Positions 36,201-46,600 of a stretch of 63,191 bases of DNA are shown in pieces. The position numbers and the translations under genes were made by a program. Origin of the DNA: JAKPQD01 sp029572965. GTDB taxonomy: Bacteria > Bacteroidota > Bacteroidia > Bacteroidales > DTGW01. The notes beneath the pieces were generated by a model. The model searched no databases and had not been told where the DNA came from. It saw nothing but the letters and a program-made list of their open reading frames with translations. The DNA is taken from NCBI GenBank assembly GCA_035374585.1, contig DAOSPF010000012.1:1-63191 (forward strand), read 5' to 3'. Position 1 is the first letter of the stretch. Each line of letters opens with the position of its first letter.

Positions 36201-36949
36201 TACTATCTAACCTGCTGGGCAATGCCATCAAGTTTACCGAAAAAGGCAGCATTGAATTTGGCTACACCATAAATAATAACAAATGGATTGAGTTTTACAT
36301 CCGCGATACGGGTATTGGCATCCCGGCCGAAAAAGGCAAGTTGATATTTGAGCGTTTCAGGCAAATAGATGAAACTACAGCCAGAACTTATGGAGGTACG
36401 GGTTTGGGGCTTTCTATCAGTAAAGGCATTGTTGATTTGATGAAGGGGAAAATCTGGTTTGAATATGAAATAGGCGTTGGTACAGTCTTTTATTTTACAG
36501 TGCCTTACAATCCGCTGAAAAATGTACAGCAAACAGAAACTGTTAAATTAGTATCAGCAGACGAAAATCATAGCCTTGAGGGATACGAAGTGTTAGTAGT
36601 TGAAGATGTGCCGGAGAACTTTTACCTGCTGCGCGAAATACTTGAAGAAGCCGGGGCGCACATATTGTATGCTTCAGATGGAAAAACCGGGCTTTCAATA
36701 TTGAAAAATACTGAAAAAATAGATTTCATATTGCTCGATATCAGGCTTCCGGATATCAGTGGATATGATTTGGCCCGACAGATGAGAAAAGAAAAGCCCG
36801 ATGTCCCAATTATTGCACAAACGGCTTACGGGCTTTCAGGCGACCGCGAAAAAGCCCTGGCAGCAGGGTGCGTAGATTATATTTCAAAGCCTATTGTGGC
36901 AGACGAATTGATGAAAGTGATAAAAAGAAATATAACGCCGAAGCAATAG
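33263..36949 (+). CDS. GAF/multi-PAS hybrid histidine kinase with receiver domain
   Basis: 1228 residues from ATG 33263; an in-frame ATG at 33104 would add a hydrophobic leader of 53 residues that reads like AT-rich noncoding DNA. No transmembrane helix in the chosen form, so it is cytosolic. Domains: GAF-like (about 63-200), five PAS domains (207-326, 338-453, 463-576, 585-703, 715-838), HisKA with His865 (NMSHEIRTPMNGI), HATPase_c (963-1083; NLLGNAIKF, DTGIGI, GTGLGLS) and a C-terminal receiver (1106-1228; FILLDIRLPDISG). It likely relays phosphate through an Hpt protein or acts on a separate regulator. Ligand unknown. Confidence 0.9.
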   Translation: MRTNATKNFVDQTIDALSNNSDTLPEKEKDVYTLLENVSVAKDILESELNKKENEIKPNKGKNCIQSFVNTLCGYIGAYQVFIGRMSESIEGIVEIILSNDIENADKIKHVKIEGTPFSKCKEIDMLVCTEAPLKSFPGLTKITSIEPKSLIQYVHKKSGAVCLALFNSYAMDVSKTEEVLESFIPEMVNFVNENENINNIEQSLARYKHIVETLSEYIVINKIENGKVINISHSDICQKVTGYSMEDYKNDPDLWLKMVYEADKRYVTEQLNKIIFGIEVKAFEHRIYHKNGTVRWIRNTPVLFYNAMHQPVEYVAIINDISELKQVELKMIESEKHYKMLFNEMNSGFGLHEMIYDENGNPADYRFIEVNLAYERLTGLKREAIIGKRLLEILPGIDKEWIMRYGQVVKTGIPETFVKYEPLFDRHYEVVAYSPDKDLFAVVFNDVSDRVKAREQLEERENRYRSIVELSPDAIVIFANEEIVYANNKAANLFGFCSAQQMQGRNVKEFFRNAYIDEVKLNVVKEFEEKLPGRLVEEQIKKQDGTLVEVEISAAPVFLGKKTIQLIIRDISQRKRTEAALIRSEERFLMAMDAVNDGVFEWDLKANEVYYSPRNYNMLGYEVNEFEPKHAVWESMIHEEDKANNLAEFQRHLRGESEMYELEYRVRTKSGQYKWISERGKILERDKTGNPIRIIGIHSDIDARKAMEENLRNEAEFINNLMNIAPVGIFIVTVDGKIPFANDLAIQMIRLKPGQDGYYNVPQYKVYDSDGKEVNFQDLPIYNAFKSMTSALHQRFWYESEGKKIFVETNMRPSVSLYQKKEGFIIVVSDITNQIDAENKLRQAKEKAEESDRLKSAFLANMSHEIRTPMNGIIGFSTLLAKPDLTQDKRDNYLNIVQNSANQLLSIINDILDISKIEAGQMQIDHSHLKLNDLLDSLHLQFIKEKKDKGKEHVGLFLKKGLLDEASHIISDKIRIGQILSNLLGNAIKFTEKGSIEFGYTINNNKWIEFYIRDTGIGIPAEKGKLIFERFRQIDETTARTYGGTGLGLSISKGIVDLMKGKIWFEYEIGVGTVFYFTVPYNPLKNVQQTETVKLVSADENHSLEGYEVLVVEDVPENFYLLREILEEAGAHILYASDGKTGLSILKNTEKIDFILLDIRLPDISGYDLARQMRKEKPDVPIIAQTAYGLSGDREKALAAGCVDYISKPIVADELMKVIKRNITPKQ

Positions 36950-36991
36950 AGAAATCAGGACTTCAAAGTAAATTGAGGGGGTATAAAGAAA

Positions 36992-37097
36992 TACTAACCG
37001 CAAAGTACACGAATAAAATAAAGTACGCAATTTTTATGTGCTGACTATTAACACCTTGTGTTTTTTGCCAAGCACTTTGTGGCCTCTGCAGTTAGCT
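36992..37097. repeat. imperfect inverted repeat, possibly a dispersed element
   Basis: The left arm ACTAACCGCAAAGTACACGAA (21 bases split: ACTAACCGCA at 36992-37001, AAGTACACGAA after it) mirrors a right arm ending GCACTTTGTGG...TGCAGTTAGCT (37072-37097). It fills the gap between two convergent genes and may terminate both. The wording 'cgcaaagtacac' is common in dispersed Bacteroidota repeats. Confidence 0.4.
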
Positions 37098-37123
37098 TAT
37101 TTCGAACACAACCTTTAAAATTT

Positions 37124-39325
37124 TTATTCAATCGACAGAATTTTAAATTCGGTGCGACGGTTGACCTGATAATCTTCTTCACTACACTTTATGCCATTTT
37201 TACATTTGTTTAAAGGAATTGATTCGCCATAACCTTTACCAACAATACGTTCTGGGGCAATACCTTTAGAAATCAGGTAGGCAACTGCTGCTTTTGCGCG
37301 CTTATCAGAAAGGGCTAAATTTGCGGCATCTGAGCCACGGGAATCTGTATGCGACCTAAGTTCAATGCGCATCTTAGGATAATTGTTCATCATATCTAAT
37401 AGTTTGTCAAGCTCTTTAGCGGCATCGGGACGGATATCCCATTTCCCAAGGTCGTAATATATGTTTTCAACGCGGATAACATCACCCACACAAAGAACCG
37501 GGAACATTTCAGTAAAAACATTATCGTCTTCAAGCTCTTTTGTGCTAATATTTACAGCATTGGCGCTACACTTTTTGCCTTTGACAGATATTTGTACTGC
37601 AATATTATAATTGGCTTCAGGTTGAAGGTCTGCAATGAAATTACCAGAAGCATCTGTTACAAGTTCGGTTTTAGAGCTATCAGCGAGATTAGTAACAATG
37701 GCTTTAATATTAGCAAAAGGCTGTTTATCGTCAGCAGCATAGACCTTTCCGTTAATAACAAATTTGGGGATGCGTTTTTCGAGGGGAATACGAATGGTGT
37801 CCAAATTAGTTAATTCGCTTGCCGTAAAATTTACCTTAGTTTCAATATACTTATCGCGGGTTGCAGTAAATTGATAATCTTTTGATGGTTTTACGACAAG
37901 AGGGGCTAAGCCCAGGATATTTGTGGTTTTATTTTCGGGGTCAGAGTTTTCATTAGAGATAATAAGGTTTACAGAAGAAAGTGGTTGCAAATTTTTTTTG
38001 TCATAAGTCAAAATGACCAGGTTACGGGAAATTTTTTTCCAACGGTAGATATCATCATTCCCGACATCATTGAAGCGGTCTGTACTAAAATAGCCTTCAT
38101 TGCCGGAGGGAGAAATAACAAACCCAAAATCATCACTTTGGGCATTAATAGGAAACCCAAGATTTACAGGATTTTCAAAACCATCATTTATGGTTTTAGC
38201 CATAAAAATATCTAAGCCTCCAAGCCCGGCATGGCCGTTACTGGCAAAAAACAGGTTGCCTTCATTATCTATAAAAGGGAACATTTCATTTTCGGCAGTA
38301 TTAATGACAGAACCCAAGTTTTGTGGTTTACTCCAATGAAAATAACCATTTTCGTTTTTAACCCGATGAGTTTTGTAGATATCAGTACCTCCTATACTGC
38401 CAGGCATGTCAGAAACAAAGAAAAGAGTGTTGCCATCGGCCGATAAGGCTGGATGGCCACAAGAGTATTCGTTGTTGTTAAACTCCAATGGGACAACATT
38501 TACCCACTTTTTTTTAGTACTATCCCAATTGGCTTGGTAAAGCTTGAGTTTATTAATTTTTTCTTTACTCTTGCCAAAAAGAAGATTATGAAAATTGCTG
38601 CGCGTGAAAATAATGGTGTCGAAAGTTTTATTAAAAGCTACAGGGCCTTCATGGTAAAGAGAGTTTAGCCCAGGCATAAACTCTGTGGATAAAGATGAAT
38701 CAACAAGGGCAAAATATAAATCGAGGTATGAGCTGTTAGTCCAAGAGTACCAAAGCCTGATAATACCTTTTTTTTCGCGTGCACTAGCATAAACTAAGCC
38801 ATTTTTGTAATATGCAGGAGAAAAGTCAGAAAAACTGCTGTTAAATGGCATGTTTTTGAGCAAATACGATGCAGAGTCTTTGTAAAATATTGAAACATTA
38901 TTATAAGCGCTGGAGAAAGCTTCACCCTGGGCATCTGCAGGTTTTAGTATTGCATATTTTTCATACCATTCTTTCGATTGGTTATACTTGCCATTTCTGG
39001 CAAGCACCTGAGCCAGCCTTAAAACAGAGATTGTATCATTTGGGAAAGAGTCAGTAATCAATTTTAACCAATATTCGGCATGTTGGCTATCGTTGATCCT
39101 ATAGTATGCGTTGGCCAGTTTATAGACAATTTCCATGTTATAAGGTTGTGCATCGTGCAACTCGTGGTACATGGGGATTGCCTTGTAATACTCAAAACGG
39201 TTATTGTAACGGTCGGCCACTTTCTTTTTTATAGTAAAAGACTGGGCCGAAGTTGTCATTGCAAAAAACAGGACGACGAAAAAAAGAAGCCCCACCCGAC
39301 ACTTTTTAAGATTTGACGTTCCCAT
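37124..39325 (-). CDS. PorE-like OmpA-family protein (TPR, PD40 propeller, regulatory-like domain, OmpA domain)
   Basis: 733 residues from ATG 39325 (MGTSNLKKCRVGLLFFVVLF), the start that gives a proper signal peptide; the frame stays open upstream to 39442. Order: TPR-like helices (about 25-120), WD40/PD40 strands (about 165-430: LSADGNTLFFVSDMPGSIGG, NEGNLFFASNGHAGLGGLD), two beta-sandwich repeats (430-620) and an OmpA C-terminal peptidoglycan-binding domain (about 630-733: IELRSHTDSRG, LSDKRAKAAVAYL, GKGYGE). This is the architecture of PorE, which ties the type IX machinery to peptidoglycan, and of OmpA proteins that accompany SprF-type loci. Third gene of the surface locus. Confidence 0.88.
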   Translation of the reverse strand: MGTSNLKKCRVGLLFFVVLFFAMTTSAQSFTIKKKVADRYNNRFEYYKAIPMYHELHDAQPYNMEIVYKLANAYYRINDSQHAEYWLKLITDSFPNDTISVLRLAQVLARNGKYNQSKEWYEKYAILKPADAQGEAFSSAYNNVSIFYKDSASYLLKNMPFNSSFSDFSPAYYKNGLVYASAREKKGIIRLWYSWTNSSYLDLYFALVDSSLSTEFMPGLNSLYHEGPVAFNKTFDTIIFTRSNFHNLLFGKSKEKINKLKLYQANWDSTKKKWVNVVPLEFNNNEYSCGHPALSADGNTLFFVSDMPGSIGGTDIYKTHRVKNENGYFHWSKPQNLGSVINTAENEMFPFIDNEGNLFFASNGHAGLGGLDIFMAKTINDGFENPVNLGFPINAQSDDFGFVISPSGNEGYFSTDRFNDVGNDDIYRWKKISRNLVILTYDKKNLQPLSSVNLIISNENSDPENKTTNILGLAPLVVKPSKDYQFTATRDKYIETKVNFTASELTNLDTIRIPLEKRIPKFVINGKVYAADDKQPFANIKAIVTNLADSSKTELVTDASGNFIADLQPEANYNIAVQISVKGKKCSANAVNISTKELEDDNVFTEMFPVLCVGDVIRVENIYYDLGKWDIRPDAAKELDKLLDMMNNYPKMRIELRSHTDSRGSDAANLALSDKRAKAAVAYLISKGIAPERIVGKGYGESIPLNKCKNGIKCSEEDYQVNRRTEFKILSIE

Positions 39326-39727
39326 AGGCACAAAATTATTTTCTAAAGTCCGCATAGCTTGTTCGGTAAAAGCAGAAGAACTCGTTGATAAAAAACGGGA
39401 TTCATAGGTGTTTGAGTTTAGTTCTAAACATGCTTGTTTCATCCGTATAAAATTTTAATTTGTTGAAATTTAATCATTTAAGCCATCATTATTTGCCATT
39501 TAATGTGAGCGGATGGAACACCCTCATTATTCATGTTTGTTTTTGTTTGGCTTCAATCATGGAAGGTTGATCATATTTATTGGAATGATAGCCTGCTCCC
39601 ACAATAAATACCATCGTGTTTGCGATTTGCACTATCATGGGTGTTTCATTTTATGATTATCATTTTTTGTTTCCATAATTTTATTTATTTCGTCCCCTTT
39701 TTGAGAAGCCAGTTGTAACAATATATT

Positions 39728-40663
39728 CTAAAAGTACCTTGGGGTAATTACCCTGGGGTGAGCAAAGTCAAAATCATATCTGAGCATAATTTCATGGGTT
39801 CCGGAATTGTAGTTGCGCAAGTTTGTAAGCGAATATTCAAAGGCATAACCGAAGTACAACTGTGGCAATACTTTAATTTCGGTAAATGCGTTAACAGCAT
39901 CAAAGCTTTTGTATGAAACGCCAAGCCCAAGAGTTTCAAATAACCAAGCGGTTGTATTGATATCCACCTGAGGATTTGCGCCATAAACATAAACCATTAA
40001 GGCTGAGGGTTTAATTTTTAGGTCACTATTAATATCAAATACATACCCTCCGGTAATAAACATGTGGTTACTTTGCGAAAAGTTGTAAGCATCAGGTTTT
40101 GAAAAGTATTTTTCGAGCAACGAGCTGTTGATAAAAGAAGGCATACTTGCTCCAATGTAATATTTATCGGTAAAATAATATGCACCAAAACCTATATTGG
40201 GGTACGTATTACTTGTGTTCTGCGAAAAGGCATTGTCGGTTGACCTGTTACGGTTGTCATAATTGACATCGGTGTAGTTTGAGCTAAAAAAGCTCAGCCC
40301 CATTTGAACCCCAAGTGCTAAAGTAGCTTTTTTCATTGGTATTTTGTAAGAATAAATACCATTTAAAGCGTTGCGTTTAGTGATGCCAATTTTATCAGCT
40401 ATGACTGTCATACCAAGTCCAACTTTATTTTTTCGAAATGGAGCATCTGCCGAGAAAGTGAAAGTCTTAGGCGCTCCAGGCATGTTTACCCATTGGTTTC
40501 GGTACAGCAAGGTAGCGCTCAACACCTCATGGGTACCTGCATAGGCAGGATTAATAACCAAACCATTGAATTGATATTGGGCATACAAAGGGTCTTGTTG
40601 AGCATTTACATTTGCAGCAAATACGATTATCGATATAACCGAGATTTTAAAATATTTTGTCAT
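39728..40663 (-). CDS. PorP/SprF-family type IX secretion membrane protein
   Basis: 311 residues. Signal peptide 1-21 (ending VNAQ) then the family opening QQDPLYAQYQFNGLVINPAYAG, the defining PorP/SprF sequence. The rest is a 14-strand outer-membrane barrel (for example ATLALGVQMGLSFF, YIGASMPSFINSSL, PQLYFGYAFEYSLTNL) ending with HPRVITPRYF. Each SprF homologue is thought to serve export or surface retention of the type B CTD adhesin encoded beside it. It starts 11 bp after the stop of the giant gene, confirming co-transcription. Confidence 0.95.
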   Translation of the reverse strand: MTKYFKISVISIIVFAANVNAQQDPLYAQYQFNGLVINPAYAGTHEVLSATLLYRNQWVNMPGAPKTFTFSADAPFRKNKVGLGMTVIADKIGITKRNALNGIYSYKIPMKKATLALGVQMGLSFFSSNYTDVNYDNRNRSTDNAFSQNTSNTYPNIGFGAYYFTDKYYIGASMPSFINSSLLEKYFSKPDAYNFSQSNHMFITGGYVFDINSDLKIKPSALMVYVYGANPQVDINTTAWLFETLGLGVSYKSFDAVNAFTEIKVLPQLYFGYAFEYSLTNLRNYNSGTHEIMLRYDFDFAHPRVITPRYF

Positions 40664-40674
40664 GGTCGATATTT

Positions 40675-43600
40675 TTACTTGTTAATAGTGATATAACCTT
40701 GGATTGGCTTACGGTTTTTGTTAAATTTAGCAATATAGAAATAAGTTCCATCGGGCAAAGTTGAATTAACAGTGATTCCTATATTTGTTTTACCGTCCCA
40801 GTCATTTTTGTAATTTTTATTTTCGTAAACAAGGTTGCCCCATCGGTTATATACTTGAAGATGAATAATATAGCGTTGTCCTCCACGAATGATAAAGTTA
40901 TCATAGTAGCCGTCACCATTTGGTGAAAATCCTTCAGGGACAAAAAACTCAACAGGTTTAATGTTGACAGGGGTGGGTTCTCCATTTGCTATTTCAGGAA
41001 TAATGCCATTTATAGAACTAGCTATAACGGTTTTGCCATTTATGCTTTTAGCTGAGGCTCTTGCAATATTGTTATAAGTGATAGTGGTAGTTTCATCACC
41101 TTCTACATAAACATTGACCGTAAATGTAATGGTTGCCATTTCGTTGCCTTCTAAAGTACTTCCTTCAAGTAACAGCATTGTATCAATGGCCCCATCATAG
41201 TTGGGATTAACAATCAGGTTGCCATTTGCAGAAATTGAATTGTGTTTTACCTTAAAAATGGCAGGTTCGGGAAATACACTTATCAGGTTGTCACCAACAA
41301 GTACATCGTTGAGTTTTGTACTTCCCATATTTTTTACATAAATGGTATAAGTAATATCATAGCTGTCATCAGCCTGAACATCAGGAGTTGCAACACTTTT
41401 TGCAATGGCAATTGCAGGGACCGGCAAAACGTGGATAATAATAGTGTCTGAGGTGCATTGTGAAGGGATGCCGTTATCGCAGATGTTGAGTATAATGGTA
41501 TCTTGTCCTGTAAACCCAATGTTTGGGGTATAGATTAGGGTGCCATTATAAATTTTTACTGTACCTCCTGTTGGATTTACCAGAACAGAAACGATCAGGT
41601 CAGAAGAAGAATTGTCAATATCTGTAATATTTGATAGCAGGTCGATATTTAGAGCTGTATTTTCATTGGTTACACCATTATTTACAGAACATACAGGTTT
41701 ATCATTAACAGGTTTTACAGTAAATACAATCCATGCATTGTTGCATAACGAAGGAGAGCCATTGTTGCATATTAAATACTGTACTGAGTCTTTTCCGAAA
41801 TAATCTTTTTCGGGGGTATAAATAATTGTGCCATCAAAATTCAACATAATAGCACCATGCACAGGATTAATGCTAACTAAAGCAGTAAGGCTCCCGCCAT
41901 TGGGGTCAAAATCATTAGCCAGGACATTGCCGCTAAAAGTATTATCTTCATTGATTTCAAAAATATCATTAACGGCTACCGGAGCTTTATTGCTGTTTAT
42001 TACAGATATAACAATCATTCCGCTACTGCAAAGCTTAGGGGCCCCATTATCGCATACACTGAAATACAGAGTATCATTGCCAGCAAAACCAGTTGATGGA
42101 GTGTACACTATATCATTACCTTTAAATTTGATACTACCATTTGAAGGGCCATTAACCACAGATGTTGTCAAAATATCACTATCGGGGTCAAACGAAATGG
42201 CTGTTATGTCAATAATAACCGCCTCATTTTCATTGGTATTTTTCAGAATAGTATCATTGTCAAGAACAGGAGCATCATTTACATTGGCAACAGTAATATA
42301 TATTGTATCAGTTACACATTGGACAGGTGTTGTAATATCACAGGCTGTGAAAACAATGGTGTCATTGCCAAAGTAATTTTTGGCAGGAACATAAACCACA
42401 TCTCCATTGGCATTAATAATAGCATTACCATGCTTTGGGGCATCAGATATGCTAAACACAAGGGAATCTCCATCAGGATCAGACACTGAGTTGCTTACTA
42501 CAATAACAACCTGAGGAATATCTTCTGTAGTGCTAACTACAAAGGTAGTACCAGGATCAATTATCGGAGCATTATCAGAAGGCGCAGAATTTATTTTGAT
42601 AACAATATATCCGGTTACACACTTGTTAGGTGTACCATTGTCACAAGCTGTGTAGCAAATAGTATCATTGCCCGAATATCCGGCAATAGGATTGTAAGTG
42701 ATGTTGCAACCACTTACAGAAGCTGAGCCATGCAATGCAGCACATCCAATGATAATAGTTGGTGTAGCACCTTCTGCATCAGTTACATTGGAACATACAT
42801 CAAAGGTAGTGTCTTTGTTGATTGGGATAGACATTTTAATGGTGTCTTTTGTCAATACCGGGGCATCGTTTACAGCAGTAACACTGACAGATACACTTAC
42901 TGTATTGCCATTCAGCAAACCATCATTGGCTTTGTATGTAAAGGTATCGCTGGTTGTTTCAGTACCGTCATGAGTATAACTAAACGAACCGTCTGCGTTG
43001 AACGCCAGGCTGCCATGAGTTGTACCACTGACCAATACAGCAAACAATGCATCGCCATCGACATCGTTGTCATTGGCAAGAACGCCGGGGGCACTGATGT
43101 TCAGGCTGCCCCCTTCAGCTACGGTATAGCTGTCGACTGTTGATACCGGTGCATTGTCATTGACATTTGTAATATTTATCGTGATAGTAGCATCATCACT
43201 GGTTACACCATCTGAAACATGGACGGTAAGGGTATATGAACTCTTGGTTTCATAATCTAAAGCGCCATTGACCGTTATTTCACCAGTTGAAGCATTAATA
43301 GCAAAGGCTGTGCCTGTATTTCCTGAGGTAATGCTGTAAGTTAGCGCATCGGCATCAGCATCAGTGGCTGATACTGTTCCAACGGAAGTGGCAGTAGCTG
43401 TATTTTCTGCTATAAAGAAAGTGGTATCATTGACAACAGGAGCGTCATTGATGGCAGCTATGCTAATAGTTATTGTTTTATTTGCACTTGCATAAAGGGC
43501 CCCATCTGTTGCGTTCCAGTCGAAGGTTGTAGAACCGTTCCAATTTGCAGAAGGAACAAAAGTAATACTGCCAAGGTCAGCGGTTCCAATTACATCGTTT

Positions 43601-46600
43601 ATAGCTATGTTTAAACCTGAAAGCTTGAGCAATCCATTTGCAGGAAGGCTGATTACCTTGATACTACTAAGAGCTGTACCTTCTACATCAGCGTAATTGC
43701 CAGTAAAATCAGTAACAGCAAAAGAGAAAATATTGTCTTCTGTTCCGTTTACGGTAAAGTCAGAAACAACAGGAGCGTCATTAACCGCTGTAACATCAAT
43801 GGTAATGGTATAATCAGATGTTGAATAAACATTCCCGTCATTAACTTTGAAACTGAATGAAGCATAAGAAATTCCATTTCCATTGGATGCCGGACTGTAT
43901 AACAATTTTCCGGCATCGATATCAGCTTTGCTGATTGTCCCATTGAGTGCAATTGGCTCTCCTGCATCAAGTATATTATTTGAATTGGCATCTATAAATA
44001 AAACTCCAATTGCTGGTAACATGGTTATTTGCAAATGATTTAATACATCGCCGTCAACATCAGCATAACCCAAATCGGCAGTTACAATGCTAAGATAAGT
44101 ATCTTCATTCGTAGAAAGGGCTTTATTAACAGCCGTCGGCGCGGTATTGCTTGAATTAATATTTATAGTAATTGTATAGGATGATACAGAATAATCTATT
44201 CCGTCATAGACTTTAAAATCAAAACTGGCATAAGGAGCTCCAAAATCATTGAATGGAGCTTTGAATTTAAACTGTCCGGCATCAATATCTGCTTTATTAA
44301 TAGTTCCATTCATTGCTATTGCTTCGCCTGCATCAATACTTCCATTGAGATTGGCATCATTATACAAAGTCCCTGAAGCCGGAAGGTTAGTGATTTTAAC
44401 CAGCGTTAATGCATCTCCTTCAATATCTGAATATCCAAAAGAAGCAACATTGAAAACTTTTTGAATATTTTTAATTGTAGAAACAGTAGAATTAGATGCC
44501 GTCGGCGCATCGTTCACGGCTGTAATGTTGATGGTACGGGTTTGGGTGTTGCTACCAGCAGTGCCGTCATTGACAGTAAAAGTAACGGTGCGTGCCGCGG
44601 TAGTTGGGTTGTCACTGCTGTTGGCGTATTTTACTGCTCGCAAAGCAGCCTGGTAGTTGGCCTTAGTATCGCTGCCTGTTAAAGTCATTGTACCAGTTGA
44701 GCTGTTCCATGTCCCGGTGATAGATGCAGTATTGGTAAAAGACAATACATCTTCTGCACTCTGGTAGCCCCCAGTTATCTGTACGGTAGCCGAGGCCATG
44801 TTGGCATTGTCGGCATCAGATACCGTGAGGGTAGATGTTATTGCCGTAGCAACAGCATTTTCGGTATAAGTCAAAGCCCCTGCCTCAATGGCTGCCAGTA
44901 CCGGCGCATCGTTCACGGCTGTAACGTTGATGGTCACAGTTTTGTTTGCTAAAGCAAACAAAGAACCGTCAGAAGCGTTCCAATCAAAGGAGGTTGAACC
45001 GTTCCAGTCTGTTGTTGGCACAAAGCTAATATTACCAAGGTTTGCAAAAGCAATGACATCATTTATCGCAATATTCACCCCTGAAAGTTTAAGAATTCCA
45101 TTGGCTGGAAGAGTGATAACCTTGATACTGCTGAGTGCAGAACCTTCTACATCAGTGTAATTACTGGTAAAATCAGTAGCAGCAAAGATAAAGGTATTGT
45201 CTTCAGTACCGTTTACGGTGAAGTCTGCGACTGTTGGGGCTTCGTTGACATTAGTTACGGTCACACTAATTGATTGCGTATTGGTAAGGCCTCCTCCGTC
45301 GGTAACACGTACATCTACAACATAAATATTGTCTGTATTAGCATCTGTCGGGTTTTCATAGTTTCTTCCTGAAATAAATGATAGATCTCCAGTCAATGCG
45401 TTGATACTAAATAATGCCTGATCTGCTCCACCCGATATTGAGAATGTTTTAGGGTCACCTGCATCTGGATCATAGGCAGTAACGGCGATTACAGCAGTTG
45501 TATTTTCTGCAACCGATACAGTAGAAGAACTGGTAATAGTTGGTGCGTCATTAACAGCAGTAACATTGATGGTCATATTATAAGAAGAAGCCGAATAGCT
45601 GACACCATCATAAACATCAAACTGAAATAACACATAAGGAGAACCATTTGCATCGGGCACAGGCCTGAATTTCAAATATCCAGCATCTAGTTGAGCTTTT
45701 GTAACTTCATCATTTACTGCTAGTATTTCACCTGCCTCAACAACATTATTGAGGTTTGCATCATTGAATAAAGTACCTGCTCCGGGTAATGAGGCAATCC
45801 GAATTTTAGTCAATACATCGCCGGCATCAATATCTGAAAATGGAAATTCTGCAGATGCAAAGGTCTTTTGGTTATCTTCAACAATGGTAACAGCGTTATC
45901 AGCAGATGTTGGGGCATCGTTTACTGCTAAAACATTGATGGTCATTGTATTTTCTGCGACAGCATATACACTTCCGTCATTAACTTTAAAACCAAAAGTT
46001 GCATAGGCAGTTCCATTAGCATTAGCAGCAGGTTTAAACTTCAGGAAAGAGAGTTGTGTTACCAGTATTTCCTGATTTAGCGTAATATCTTCGCCGGCAT
46101 TTATTACCGAATTGCCATTTAAGTCAAGGTACAACGAACCGGCAGATTCAAGACTGGTAACCATCACTTTTGCCAAAGCATCTCCTTCAATATCTGTATA
46201 AGGGAAATCAGTATCTGAGAATATTTTATCAACATCTTCATTTGTAGTTACTGTATTATTGGCTGATGTAGGGGCACCGTTAATTGAATTGATTTGAATT
46301 GTCCTTGAAACTGTATTTGAATTCAGTAGTCCATCAGTTGCTGAGAAGCTGACACTTCTGTTCGAGATATTTGGGTTTTCAGAAGTATTGACATACTTAA
46401 CGCTCTTTAAAGCTGCAAGGTAATTTGCTTTAGTATCAGTTCCTGAAAGAGTCATTGTTCCTGTTGCAACGTTCCAACTTCCGGTAATACTACCGGTATT
46501 GATAAATGAAAGCACATCCTGCCCATTCTGGTAATTAGATGTAATCTGAACAGTTGCACCTTGAATATCTGTATTATCAGGATCTGCCAGGGTCAGATTT

